A stretch of DNA of 64,000 nt from Syngnathus acus (taxonomy: Eukaryota > Chordata > Actinopteri > Syngnathiformes > Syngnathidae): NCBI RefSeq assembly GCF_901709675.1, contig NC_051098.1:16859464-16923463 (forward strand), read 5' to 3'. The notes below the pieces were generated by a model. That model worked only from the letters and a program-made list of their open reading frames with translations. It searched no databases and was not told the origin of the DNA. Positions 48,578 through 64,000 of this stretch are shown piece by piece (positions within the stretch are counted from its first letter, which is position 1; every line of letters begins with the position of its first letter). Made by a program: the position numbers and the translations under genes.

Positions 48578-49745
48578 CCTGTCTGGTGGGCCGTGGCCCT
48601 GTATTTTGAAACGACAACACGGCTCCTGTACGGCTGGAGCACGGAACGGCCAAGGGAAAGCCTTGGGCTGGGACTCCGCCAGGACAAATTGTGCATCATA
48701 TTCATGTCATTATTCAAATTGTCTTCATCCTTTTAAAATATTTGAACCGTCTGATTTGAAAAGGAGTGATGTGTCACTATGTTTTGTCGCTTATGCTGTA
48801 TATAAGACGAGGCATTCCTACATGTAGTTGGGTTGATAGAATGTTGCCAGGAAAATGGCCCTCTGAAAGAAACTGACTACAATGCGGCCCGCTACAAGTT
48901 TTTCAGGCCGGTTCTCTTTGCACGCCTTGACTGCATCTGAAATTGAGCCGCTGAAGGGACCGTGTCAGCTGTGAGCACCTGCGCCGCACCCGTTGTGCAA
49001 AAGTGCATCGATTTCGAATTGTAGCCTGAGCCGGCCGGGATCCCTGTCGTGTTGTTATTTGCGTGAAGCCGCGTTCGTGCGTCCTCATGTTGTGGCAGCC
49101 AGCAGCGCTCAGCTGCGCTAAATGCGGCGCGGGCTAATCCCCTAAGACGAGCGTTGACCGCCGCTGCCGCCGCGCCGCGCCTTGCCTCATTAGCAAAGTC
49201 AAAGTCGCACCGAGACCTCGTCTGCGTTGTCAAGCTCTCGTGAGGGACCCGCCCTCGCCTTCCTCGGTGAGTCTCGACCCATGACGTCCAAATGCCCTGC
49301 GGATGTGTGCTCGTCTTGGGGTTTGGGTTTGCTGCGCTAACAAAGCTCTTGCGTGCTGCGTTGGTCAGGCAACTGGGAACCGAGGAGGGGGAGGCATACC
49401 CTCCTCGTTGCGTCTTGCTGTTGCATAAGAAGCTTTGCGAAGGTCAGCGCTCGCTCGCTCGCTCGCTCGTCTTTTGAAGCGGCAGCAAGCCACAAGCGCA
49501 CACGTTTAATTGACATTTGTCTGCATAAGCGTTTCGAAACAAGCCGATAATAAACGTCGTCAATTCAAAGAGGGTTCCAAATTATGACTTGGCTTTGGGC
49601 CCCGGGTCAAGGTTTCATAGCAGGGCTTGGAGCCTTCTTCTGCCTATTGTTTCTTTGCAATTTGCAGTCTTGTTCCCGTCAGCCGAGTAGCATGCGACCC
49701 ACGTGAGCGCCCGGTCCAGTCCGAACCCAGTCCAGTCCAGAGGCC
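48578..49745. other. Intergenic region between ucp3 and camkk1
   Basis: No coding exon is visible. It presumably holds the ucp3 3' UTR and the camkk1 promoter and 5' UTR. No canonical AATAAA was noted close to the ucp3 stop. A sparse CGCT run lies at 49449-49470. Confidence 0.5.
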
Positions 49746-53152
<3,407 letters not shown>

Positions 53153-55427
53153 GCTGGCTTCCGGACCATTCTTCTTGTCTCGCTTCTTTTTCTTTTTCTG
53201 TGTTGCCATGGTTACGGTCGTAGCTCAGGAGTTTAGTGACACGGGCCGCGCATTAGAATCGACCGCATTGGCGAGGCAAAAAATATTTGTTTACATTTTC
53301 CTACGAGAATAAAAGCTGTCCGACAGATGGGAGCTCGTCTGTTTCTAGTCTTGAACACAGGATGGCGCTGTTGCCATCATTTCTCAAGAGAATTCATGTG
53401 CACCATGCATCATCGGACTACGGAACAGATGACGAGTGCGAGTACTTGGGCCACCTGTGGTGTGTGCGTGAGTGAATCTCTCTTCATCCGTTCGCTATCA
53501 ATGCTCTGAACATGCCCCAAACTTTGCCCTGAGTCATATTGTGTTCTGCTGCTGCTGCAAGATTTCTGTGGAAACGGTTGCCATGCAACAGCACGAAAAG
53601 TACCTCGGCGGCTGGCTCGTTTTTTCGCTCTCGCAGAAGCACCTCAGTCATCCGCTTTTCATCGAGTTTGAGCTGCGCCCTTCTTTTTTGGACGTCAACA
53701 AATTCAAAAGGTTTCTCTCTCGCTGTCTCTGTTAACATTTCGCCTCCAAGGTCGTTGCAAATCCGTTCAAGTGTTTTGCTGCCCTGCAAGAATCATGGCC
53801 TTCCTATTCCTTTTTCCAAATCAAGCCGCGTGACACCTTTGTAGCCGTGAATCCTTGGTTTTTGGGAGATTTCCAAAGAAGTTGTTTTCACACGGGCCGA
53901 TCCGAGTCGGTCGGAATAAAATCACCATCGGAACCAATGCGCCCTTGCCAACGTTGCCACCGCGGCCTCAAGGCCCGCTCCAGCCTGAGATAGCTCTGAG
54001 CAAATCCTCGCTCCCTAGCTCCCTCGCCACGCCAGCCACCCGCTCGGGACGCTTTCCTGTGTTGTGCCGCCACCGCTCGATATCAATAATGCAGAACGTC
54101 CGAGCGAGCGAGCGAGGTCTTTCCAGGTGCCGCATCGTCATAGTTGAAGTGTTTGCCGTATGCAAATGAGGCTCGGAACACAAACGCCGGCCGGCGCTTT
54201 GCTCAGTCGTCATCAGCCTTTTTTTATTCTTCATCCTAGCTAAGATTTTTGTGCAACTGCTACATCATGACTCACATTCAAGATCTTTTTTGTCACGTGA
54301 TGAAAAGAGAGAAAGAAGAGCAAACAAATCCCATTCCATGTGGTCCAAACGTCTTTGTCATGGCGCAGAAATAATCCAAGACGGGAGATTAGTGCTGCCG
54401 TGGTCATCTTTTTCTTTCCCCCCTCTCCATTGTGAGAGCACACGTGAAGTTCTAGCATCCCTTTTTTTCCCCCTTTATTTTGATCTCGAAAACAACGCTT
54501 CCTTTTTTTTTTCTTTTTTTTTTTTTTTAAATCACCAGTATAGAAAATAATCACTTAAAAACAAAAAAAAGTTTGACAGGAGGCTGCATTTTTCATATAA
54601 ATACTTAACGTCCACAGTAAACAGGAAGTGAATCAAGTCAAGCGAGCGTATAGAAATACATCAACAGCATGCACAAGATTGAATAGGATTATTCTTATTA
54701 TGCTCATCGTTGTACACTGAAGTATCGTATCGTAGCAGAAGGCGAGTGCGGGTCATCCAATCAAACCAAAAAGCTGCTTTGCTATCACATTTCTTTGATT
54801 TTTTTTTTGATTTTTATTTGCTGCAAAAAGAATGCATGACAAACTCAGTCAATGATGACTTTTTGTTGCAAGTTTGGGCCAATGCACGGACGGCTTGGTT
54901 GTTGACTATTTCGGGCTGGGGCTACTTACTGAATGTGACGATTAGGTTTGGGCTCTGATTTCTTCCTGAAATTGACGAGTACGAATGAAATCTGGGCAGA
55001 CTGGTGTGTGATTTATACTCTCCACAAATGAAATAGCAGAATAGTTTGGATCGATTGATTCGTGTGGATTTTCCCAGGGTTGGAGTTTTGTAACAGGGAA
55101 TAACGACTTGCTTTCCCCACCCACATGTTTGGGGTGGGATTATTTCCTGGAGTGGACCAGCGTAATGATTTCTTTTCACACAAGAGTGCAAGTGAGGTCA
55201 CTTTTGCTTTGAAACTGGCAAGTGTTGCAAATCGGGAACTCCTCGTCCTCTGTTGTTCTTTTCTGGAAAGGCGCAAAAATAAAGGACGGCGGCGGCGGCT
55301 GCGCGAGCGGGCAAAAAGCGGCCGCCAAAGTCCAGCGGCCTGCCTCTCTCTCTCTCTCTCTCTCTCTCTTTCAGCCCGCCGCCATGGCGGTGGGTCACGG
55401 CGGTGGCCTTCGGCCTCGGCGGGCGCT
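53153..55427. other. Convergent intergenic region: camkk1 and ywhag 3' UTRs
   Basis: No coding exon is recognised. camkk1 has an AATAAA at 53309-53314. The opposite strand likely carries the long ywhag 3' UTR; several TTTATT strings (near 54222, 54474 and 54815) are candidate signals on the minus strand. A CT run lies at 55342-55370. Confidence 0.55.
53309..53314 (+). terminator. Polyadenylation signal AATAAA for camkk1
   Basis: Canonical signal about 157 bases after the camkk1 stop codon. Confidence 0.65.
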
Positions 55428-57421
<1,994 letters not shown>

Positions 57422-57798
57422 CTTTGGACTGACGGACAGGACAGGCTTGATGAGTCCACGAGTCGGACTTTTAGGAGGTACCGCGCTGCACTGCTCAGCT
57501 CAGCTCAGCTCTTTGGGGGAGAGGGAGGGGACCGTTAAAGCGCGGCGCCGCTTGCCTGGAGATTTTGCTGGGCTGTGATTTAAAGAGCTCGAGGTTTTAT
57601 ATTCTTTTTTTTTTTTTTTAGCCTAACCCTACAGTTAAATTCGCAATGCGGTGAAAATTCGACGGCAAGTGAATGCTGCAGCTGCTGTCTGCTCGCTCGT
57701 TCGCTCGCTCACCCTCGCTTGCGTCATCCCGCAGCACAAGAGTGAGTGACCGGGTGGCCGTGCCAATGATGTCATGGTAGCGGCCGCTTGGCCCCGAA

Positions 57799-57817
57799 GC
57801 ATTGTGGGTAATGTAGT
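57799..57817 (-). promoter_or_regulatory. ZNF143/THAP11-type element upstream of ywhag
   Basis: The minus strand reads ACTACATTACCCACAATGC, close to the SBS consensus seen also before c2cd3. It lies 378-396 bases upstream of the ywhag ATG and could serve either divergent gene. Confidence 0.5.
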
Positions 57818-58410
57818 TGAGCGGCTCAACTGGGGTCATGAAAGATGGATGGCTGGACGTGAGTGGGTGGGTCGCTACGTTCATGCTGGACATTGCCACC
57901 GTGTGGTCAACTTGAGGAATGCACAAAAAAACTCATTGTAATGATGTAGTGTGCAGTATTGCTTCAAGAAATATCATGTGCGTATTTGATATTAATAAGA
58001 GAGTGGCACACACGCGCGCGCGCGCGCGCACAAGGGCTTATTTGGCCTTAAGCTGAGTTTGTGTCGGGTCATAAGGGGAAGTGAAGTGGGTCAAGTCGTG
58101 ACGGGGCGAGGAGCCAAGTCTGACCAAGAACACACGTCATGGATAAATGGCTGAAGCAGCGTGTGGCTCATCGGCCAAACTGGGAGAACCACCATACCAC
58201 CGTTGGCCATCGCAAAGTCGCTCCGTGCTTTGAAGAGCTGTATCTGCTGAATGCAGTTCCTCGTCCTTGCAAAGAAGAAACCAGCAGGACAACAGGGTTA
58301 GCAATTGTATGTTGGGAGCTTAAGATCAGGGGATGCTTTGAGAATAGTTGTCAATTTTTGTCTATGTGAAGCCCTTTGAGACTGCTTGTGATTTAGGGCT
58401 AGACAAATCA

Positions 58411-58445
58411 ACTTGACTTGACTTGACTTGACTTGACTTGACTTG
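58411..58445. repeat. (ACTTG)n pentanucleotide repeat
   Basis: Seven perfect ACTTG units, about 230 bases before the RIMBP-like ATG. Confidence 0.92.
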
Positions 58446-58673
58446 TCAGCGGGGGACCTCGCTTGCTGCCTCGTGCGCTGCTGCTGCTGCTTCTTCTTCT
58501 GCAATTTGTCCCCTTTTCAAGACACACTCCTCCCTCTTGCTGTGTTGACAGAGCGAGAAGCGTTGTCGTGTGTGCACCTTGCGGATGAGGGCGCGCAAAG
58601 AGGATTAGCGTAGCCACCCGTCGCTTAGCCCAGTTAGCGCAGGTGTCCCATCTGCGGTCGGCACCGTCTCCCC

Positions 58674-59869
58674 ATGGACTACGGAGTGGAGCTGGACGTG
58701 CTCATCTACCCCGACGAGGTGCGGGCGGCCACCCCCGAGGACCTCCGCCAGTGGGAGCTGGAGACGGCCAGCCAGAGGTCGGCGCCGCCCGCCGAGCCCC
58801 GACTCTTTGTGGCGCTCTACCCGTACAACCCCGCCGCCATGTCGCCCAACCCGGACACGGCGGCCGAGGAGCTGCCCTTTGTGCCTGGCCAGATCATCAA
58901 GGTGATGGCGAGGAGTTTCTAGTCCCGTTTGCGTGGAGTTGCTGAGATGTTCCTTGTGCGCGTCAGGTGTTTGGAGACAAGGACTCGGACGGCTTCTATC
59001 GCGGCGAATCGGGCGGCCTATGGGGTTACGTCGCCGGCAACCTGGTGGCCGAAGTCCCCGTGGATGACCGCTACCTCAAACATTTGCTCATGCGCCAGGG
59101 CTTCATGCCTGTGGACCAAACAGGTGACCATTTCTCTCTCTCGTATGAGTCCGGTTCAGCTCAGTCTCGTGTTGCTCATTTCTTACGCTGTCAATTCATT
59201 TCTTCGATCATTTGTTGAAAGGGTTGTTGGTTAGGTCGTTTTGCAAGGTCACGCGCGCGCAACTCTGTCTTTTTGTTTGTCCATTCCCCATTTTTTGATC
59301 CAAACAGGAATGTCTTTGAGTCCCGACCTGACGGACGCTTCGGCTGTGGCAGAAGATGCGCTGGTACGTCGCATGGTGGCCCTTTTCGACTACGACCCGT
59401 GGGAAAGTTCGCCCAACGCCGACAGCGAAGTAAGAAATGGCGACGGGCCTTTTGCTGGTGTAGCCGGGAGGGAGGGAGGGAGCCCCACACGGGGATCATT
59501 TGAGGGCCGAGCTCGCTCAAGGGTTGCTCAAATCCTTTTGGCGCCAAAGGTCACGTGAGCAAGCTAGCGGCGATTTCGGGGCGCTAGAATGCCGTCGGAT
59601 GCCTACGAGCGCTCGGATGGCGATTTTCTGATTGGCCGTCCGTCCGTCCGTCCGTCTCTGCCGCAGGCCGAACTGGGCTTCCGTTCGGGCGATATCATCT
59701 ACGTGCTGGGCGACATGGATCCCGACGGCTTCTACTACGTGAGGCGTTTTCGCTCTTCTACTCGATGATTTCTTTCCCGCTCACCGACGTAGTTTCTTTT
59801 CAGGGCGACCTGCAAGGACGGCGAGGTTTGGTGCCGTCCAACTTTCTGCAGCCGCTGCCGTGGGATTAG
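58674..59869 (+). CDS. RIM-binding-protein-like, C-terminal SH3 pair only
   Basis: RIM-BPs link RIM and calcium channels at synaptic active zones through SH3 domains. Exons 58674-58901, 58967-59123, 59308-59429, 59667-59738 and 59804-59869 give 214 residues. SH3 one (about 44-110): RLFVALYPYNPAAMSPNPD, ELPFVPGQIIKVFGDKDSDG, then GLWGYVAGNLV. SH3 two (about 147-212): RRMVALFDYDPWESSPNADS, LGFRSGDIIYVLGDMDPDGF, then RGLVPSNFLQPLPWD and a stop. Both keep the ALYDY-type and SNF/P-groove residues of SH3-II and SH3-III of RIMBP1/2. Full RIM-BPs exceed 1,000 residues with an N-terminal SH3 and FN3 repeats, none of which is seen in the 1.25 kb before the divergent ywhag gene. The 43-residue lead starting MDYGVELDVLIY is not recognised. 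The start could be internal: an AG acceptor at 58641-58642 is in frame. Confidence 0.8.
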
Positions 59870-60960
59870 AATCCTAAGCGTCCTAATTCGGTTTGTACTC
59901 GTCAATGCAATTATCATGTACGGCTCTGCGGAGATTTGATTGATTTGATACGTTTGAGTAAAAGGACGAAAAATGTCCAGGATTTGTTTCATCTCTTGAT
60001 GAAGACAGGTAAATGCGTTTTGCTCCACGGTTGTGGATTTGAATCTTTTTTCAAATGTTGCCAAACATGTTGTGCTTTTACAAATAAAGACCATACATTT
60101 TATGCACATCTGGTATTTGTAAATGTGCATTTGCTTTATTGTTGGTTTTCTCCAAGCCATGGAGCTAGCACAATGCCACATTTGTTCAATGATGACAAGA
60201 TACGCTTACTTACCCAAGACAAGCATCGGAATCGTACATAGGGACTGTATTGTTTTGGAACCGTTCTTGCAAAAATAATGACGGAACAGACAAAAAGTCC
60301 GTTTTGTGTGATACTTATTTGACTGATTGAAAAAACATCTCGTTTGTTCTCTTTGTATTTGACATGCAACCAATCCATTGCTATTCTTTCACGGAAAGCC
60401 ACGCTGGGATGTACCAGGAGGGAAGCGAGCGAGCGATGGAGCGAGCGAGTGCATGACTCTGCAGATTAGCTCAGCACCGCCCTTGCTTGCATCATGGCCC
60501 GTCTATTTTGCACAATTGGATTATATCCAAAGTGGTCCTCACCTTGTTCTTGTTCCTGTGTATATGTAATGGGCACATGGATGTACACTTCACAGCGGCT
60601 CCATCGCATGACCATACAGTAGGCACGCCAGAGAAAGTTTTGGGACGGGCCACTGAGATAATGGGGTTGCACATATGGAGGCCCAAAACTGCCCAAATCC
60701 AAAATAGATCAAAGTGAAAAATAAAATAGACATGAAAACATTTATATCATTGAAGAAAAAAAAAAAGTATTTCTATATTTAAGTTTGCATTTATTTTTCA
60801 CTCTTCTTTTGCTCTATTTTTAATTGTCACATCTGTTTTATTTTTACTGCATTCTAAATACTATTTCTGTTTTTATTTCCATATTTCTTGTTGAATTTCC
60901 CATTATATTTGTATATTCCTTTTTATTTTCACTTTTCTTTATCTTTGATTGTGGCACTTC
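59870..60960. other. AT-rich spacer after the RIMBP-like gene
   Basis: Contains the polyadenylation signal at 60083 and a long AT-rich stretch (60720-60960) with poly-A and poly-T runs. No gene or named element is seen. Confidence 0.5.
60083..60088 (+). terminator. Polyadenylation signal AATAAA for the RIMBP-like gene
   Basis: AATAAA 214 bases past the stop codon at 59867-59869; a TTGT-rich stretch follows. Confidence 0.6.
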
Positions 60961-60993
60961 TCGTTCCGCAATGCAGAAGGAAATGTTATTCAA

Positions 60994-61113
60994 ATGAGGG
61001 GGCGGTCCTAAGTCTGACTATTCTCCTATTGGTTGATTCCGGCAATGAGGAGGATGAGGGGGCGGTCCTAAGTCTGACTATTCTCCTATTGGTTGCTTTC
61101 GGCAATGAGCCGG
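60994..61113. repeat. 60-bp tandem duplication with GC box and inverted CCAAT
   Basis: Units 60994-61053 and 61054-61113 differ at only a few bases. Each contains GGGGGCGGT (Sp1-type GC box) and, about 25 bases on, CTATTGG (an inverted CCAAT box). It lies about 900-1000 bases before the TLC-domain gene ATG and looks like duplicated promoter sequence. Confidence 0.85.
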
Positions 61114-61262
61114 GCGGGCTGGCTGGCTGGCTGGCTGGAGGGAGGGCGCGTCTATCAACAGGCGCTGGCTGGAGTAAACCGTTCAAATAATTACATCCGC
61201 CATCCGCCCATCGCTCGCTCTGGGAAGCGAAACGCACCGGTTTGGAAGCAACGGGAGCTTTG

Positions 61263-61341
61263 ACCGGAAGTGTCTTGCCGGAAGTTCCGAACACATTGAC
61301 ATTCGCTCGCCGGAAGTTCCGAACACATTGACATTCGCTCG
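61263..61341. promoter_or_regulatory. ETS-site cluster with 32-bp tandem duplication
   Basis: Three CCGGAAGT sites (from about 61264, 61278 and 61310) match the GABPA/ELK-type ETS consensus. The last two lie in a perfect or near-perfect 32-bp duplication (61278-61309 and 61310-61341). With the CCAAT/GC-box repeat upstream this is the likely promoter of the TLC-domain gene. The transcription start is not determined. Confidence 0.65.
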
Positions 61342-62012
61342 CTCGCTCTGGAATAAGACTGTGGCGACCTTGCAATCGGCGCAGTGCTTGCTGATAAAAA
61401 GGAAGGCAGCGTGTCTCACACGATTGACACCGACTCCGCTTGTCTATTTGTTTGGGGCTTTCCTTCCCAAGTTGTCACCCAAATTGTCAAACGAATGAAG
61501 GAAGGATATACGTATGCTTCTCCTTTCCAGGGCCGTTGCGTGCATGGCTTCCTTCGCGCGTCCCCAAGTTCAACTCTTGTGCACGTTCTAAAGTCGTCTC
61601 GTCGGTTTCGGCCCAATGCCAGCCCTCCCTCCTTGTTTGTGTCGGCGATGGGTGCAGCTGCGTTGCGCTGCGCTGCAGCTGGAGCGGGCCAGGCGGCACC
61701 CATTCGCGCAATCACGCACGCACGCACGCACGCACACGCGACAAGACAAGCCGCTGCCCAAGTTCCCGGGGCGCAACAGGCGAGCGGAGCCCCTTCGTTC
61801 CTTCGCGCTTTCGCTCGCTCCCGCCCTTCCTTCGACTGCTGCCCCACCCAAATCCTCCAGACTTTGTTCTTCCGCTTTTTTTTCTCTTCACTTTGCCTGG
61901 AAGCAAAGTGCTCGAAAGTGTGCGACGGACGCGGCCGAGCAAGCTCCACCCCACCCATCCACCCACTTCAGGCCGACGAGAGACCGCGAAAACGCGGCGG
62001 AGGTGAGCAAGG

Positions 62013-62307
62013 ATGGAGGCCCTGGTGGCGGTGCTCAAGAGGCACACGGGAGCCTCGGTGGTGGTCTTCGCCGTCCTCTTCAGGGTGGTCTACGTGCTCT
62101 TGGAGAAGATTCCCCCCCCGAAGGTGGTGCTCCGCGACGAGTTCCGAACGTGGAAGTGGAGAAACCTCTCCGTGTCCATGGTGCACTCGATCCTCACCGG
62201 GACGTGGGCTGTCTCCAGGTAGGAGGTCATTTCGTCTGCGTCTGCGTGTTTGTCAACTGCGACCGCTTCCTTCATGCACTCAAGTAAACAAGAACAAGGT
62301 AGAAGCC

Positions 62308-62343
<36 letters not shown>

Positions 62344-63912
62344 TACAGAGACGATGCCCGCCGGGCCGGCGTCTCCCGTTTGACCCCAAGTGACCGACCC
62401 GCAATCTAGAGAGAGCCGGCCAGCCAGCCGGCCAGCCAGCCAGCCCACGAATTGACAACATTGAAGCAACGGGGATCGGTGACAGGAGTCGTGACGGAAC
62501 GATAGATTGTCGCCGTCACTGCCAATTCTATCTGTCGTTTTCTGACCGTGGCGAGCAAAAGAACGTGGCTGAGAAATCGTCGTTTATAGCAGCGCGCGGG
62601 CGGGCACCTCCTTTCATTGCAAGAAATCAAAACCAGAACGCTTTTCAAATCCAAGTGGGAACAAACCGTAGTCAAAGAGAGTATTTGGAAGCCCGGCATT
62701 GTGTTTTTCAGATCTGATTTCAATGAATGGGCTTGCTTTCAATGAGCCAAACTTGACTTCTTTTAGGAGGCTGTTGAACAAGGTTGTGTGTGTGCATTTC
62801 ATGTCGATACATTCTTTTTGGTGTTGTTTTGGACAAGGGTACAAGCCCCCAAAAAGCGAGCAGTCAAAGTATACGAGTCCAACTTGTCACGGAAGAACCG
62901 GAAAAACCTGCCCTCGCCGCCGCCCGCGCAAACGAAACTTTGGGTGACTCATTTGCGTTCACATTCCGCTGGATTGACGCTCTTGTGGCTCATTGCCAAC
63001 AAAGGCCAAACTGCAGAGTCACTCACATCTTGCATGAAGCTGCGTTTTGGTGCTCACTGGAAGAGCTTGTGTGTCTTTTTGCCTCCTGGCAGTGTGTTGC
63101 TGTGGCCCGAGACGCTGCGCGACCTCCACGCGTACCACACGCCGCCTTCCTACCTGCTGATCTGCATTTCTACAGGTGGGTCAACTCTGGATAGATGGAT
63201 AGCCCCCCCCCTTGCACATTTGGGGGTTTGTGCAAATAGTGCGTGAAAATATGGCATCCCAAAGTCAAAACACACATGCAACAAGTGCAGTTATTTCAGG
63301 CCAGGGCGCGTCGCCTTCACTTTGTCAGGTGCCGTCAAACACGAGCCAAGGTCCCGCCCCCTCACCTGTTGCCAAGGTCCCACCCCCTCGCCCAAATCAC
63401 CGTGGCGACCGAAGGACTCCGCTTGTGGCCTCAGTGCGTTTCTGTCTCTCTCGTGCGTCATCACCAAGATGCACGTCCCTCGACAACACTTGCTTGTGTT
63501 GTGTGTGTATGTGTGTGTGTGTGTGTCTGCCACGGCGTGCCAGTCATTCCCAGGCACAAAAGGGCCCTCAGTGACTGGAATTGCTGTGGCCGGGGCGCGC
63601 TCGGATACAGAGACATGCGCACAACAGGCCACCGTCTGATCTTCGCATTGGCTGGAGATCCGCGCTGGTTTCTAAAGTGCCATGCACGTGTGGCATCCAT
63701 ACATCAATCTTACGATCGGTGGAAAGAGAAACAAGAGCGTTTTTGACTCCGCAAAAGCGGCAGCTGATGCGATGCAAATCTCCTCAACAAATGTGAAGAT
63801 GCTGATTTTTCAATGCGGTCCCTTGCCAGGGTACTTCATTCAGGACACAGCCGACATCATCCTGACGGGACACGCCAGAGAAGGCTGGGAATTTCTCATC
63901 CACCACACGCTT
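62013..63912 (+). CDS. TLC-domain membrane protein, TLCD1/TLCD2-like (5' part)
   Basis: TLCD1 and TLCD2 are multi-pass plasma-membrane proteins that limit long-chain polyunsaturated phospholipids and so keep membranes less fluid. Exons 62013-62218, 63093-63175 and 63830-63912 join in phase (124 codons), and the gene continues past the right edge after a GTAAGG donor at 63913. Residues 12-32 form a hydrophobic helix. TWKWRNLSVSMVHSILTGTW matches the WRWHNLLVSFAHSIVSG signature at the start of the TLC domain. YFIQDTADIILTG and WEFLIHHTL match the FIHDTVDI and WEYLVHH motif; the paired histidines are the family's conserved core. TLCD1 and TLCD2 cannot be separated with confidence here. Confidence 0.85.
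62308..62446. repeat. (GGCT)n and (AGCC)n arrays forming an inverted repeat
   Basis: A GGCT array (62308-62343) is followed about 75 bases later by an AGCC/CCGG array (62409-62446), its reverse complement, inside intron 1 of the TLC-domain gene. The arms could pair in the pre-mRNA. Confidence 0.8.
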
Positions 63913-64000
63913 GTAAGGAAACGCACGCACTCACTCACTCATTCACATTTAGGAAGTCGAGGAGAAGGAAACCCCCCAAAAACGGACATACGAGCAGCCA

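Larger units (their letters stand above)
57422..58673. other. Divergent region between ywhag and the RIMBP-like gene
   Basis: Holds the ywhag promoter and 5' UTR and whatever drives the RIMBP-like gene. I looked for further RIMBP exons (SH3, fibronectin III) here and saw none. It contains a ZNF143-type site at 57799-57817, a GC alternation near 58012-58029 and an ACTTG repeat at 58411-58445. Confidence 0.55.

Noticed and set aside
60994-61113. CRISPR-like direct repeats
   Set aside because: Only two abutting units without unique spacers, in a vertebrate genome; a simple tandem duplication.
61384-62409. 341-codon plus-strand open frame before and over the TLC gene exon 1
   Set aside because: It runs through promoter, 5' UTR and intron in a frame different from the TLC-domain reading frame.

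Overview
The window is nuclear DNA from a ray-finned fish. Genes are split into many exons by short GT-AG introns (often 70-150 bases), the proteins are vertebrate families, one gene is a teleost-type odorant receptor, and the gaps are rich in microsatellites with a few tRNA-derived SINEs. The compactness suggests a small percomorph genome (pufferfish or pipefish/seahorse type), but the sequence alone does not fix the species. No bacterial, viral or CRISPR features were seen.

Layout. (1) 107-433 (+): last two coding exons of rrp8. (2) 434-7794: gene-free and rich in simple repeats. (3) 9457-21335 (-): a six-exon nectin-3-like adhesion receptor with a 7-kb first intron. (4) 23365-25943 (-): diablo/Smac copy A. 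(5) 27310-28293 (+): an intronless OR131-type odorant receptor. (6) 29547-31293 (-): diablo/Smac copy B, diverged in its mitochondrial leader. (7) 33244-45111 (+): c2cd3, about 32 exons. (8) 45635-48577 (+): mitochondrial uncoupling protein, best match ucp3. (9) 49746-53152 (+): camkk1, 16 exons. (10) 55428-57421 (-): 14-3-3 gamma (ywhag), two exons. (11) 58674-59869 (+): a short RIM-binding-protein-like gene encoding only a pair of SH3 domains. (12) 62013-63912 (+): first three exons of a TLC-domain membrane protein running off the right edge.

There is no operon logic; genes are neighbours by history. The c2cd3-ucp3 order and orientation matches the mammalian arrangement and supports the ucp3 assignment. 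The two diablo copies share exon phases and flank an opposite-strand receptor gene, which fits a local duplication.

The most interesting points are: diablo copy B has lost the usual AVPx IAP-binding start but carries an A-K-P-S tetrapeptide at the equivalent position; the RIMBP-like gene has no room upstream for the rest of that family; two GC-AG introns; a SINE tail ending about 40 bases before the ucp3 start codon; a promoter built of a 60-bp and a 32-bp tandem duplication upstream of the TLC gene; and a 344-bp compound microsatellite. Exon limits come from reading splice sites and protein homology from memory. No searches, alignments or transcript data were available.
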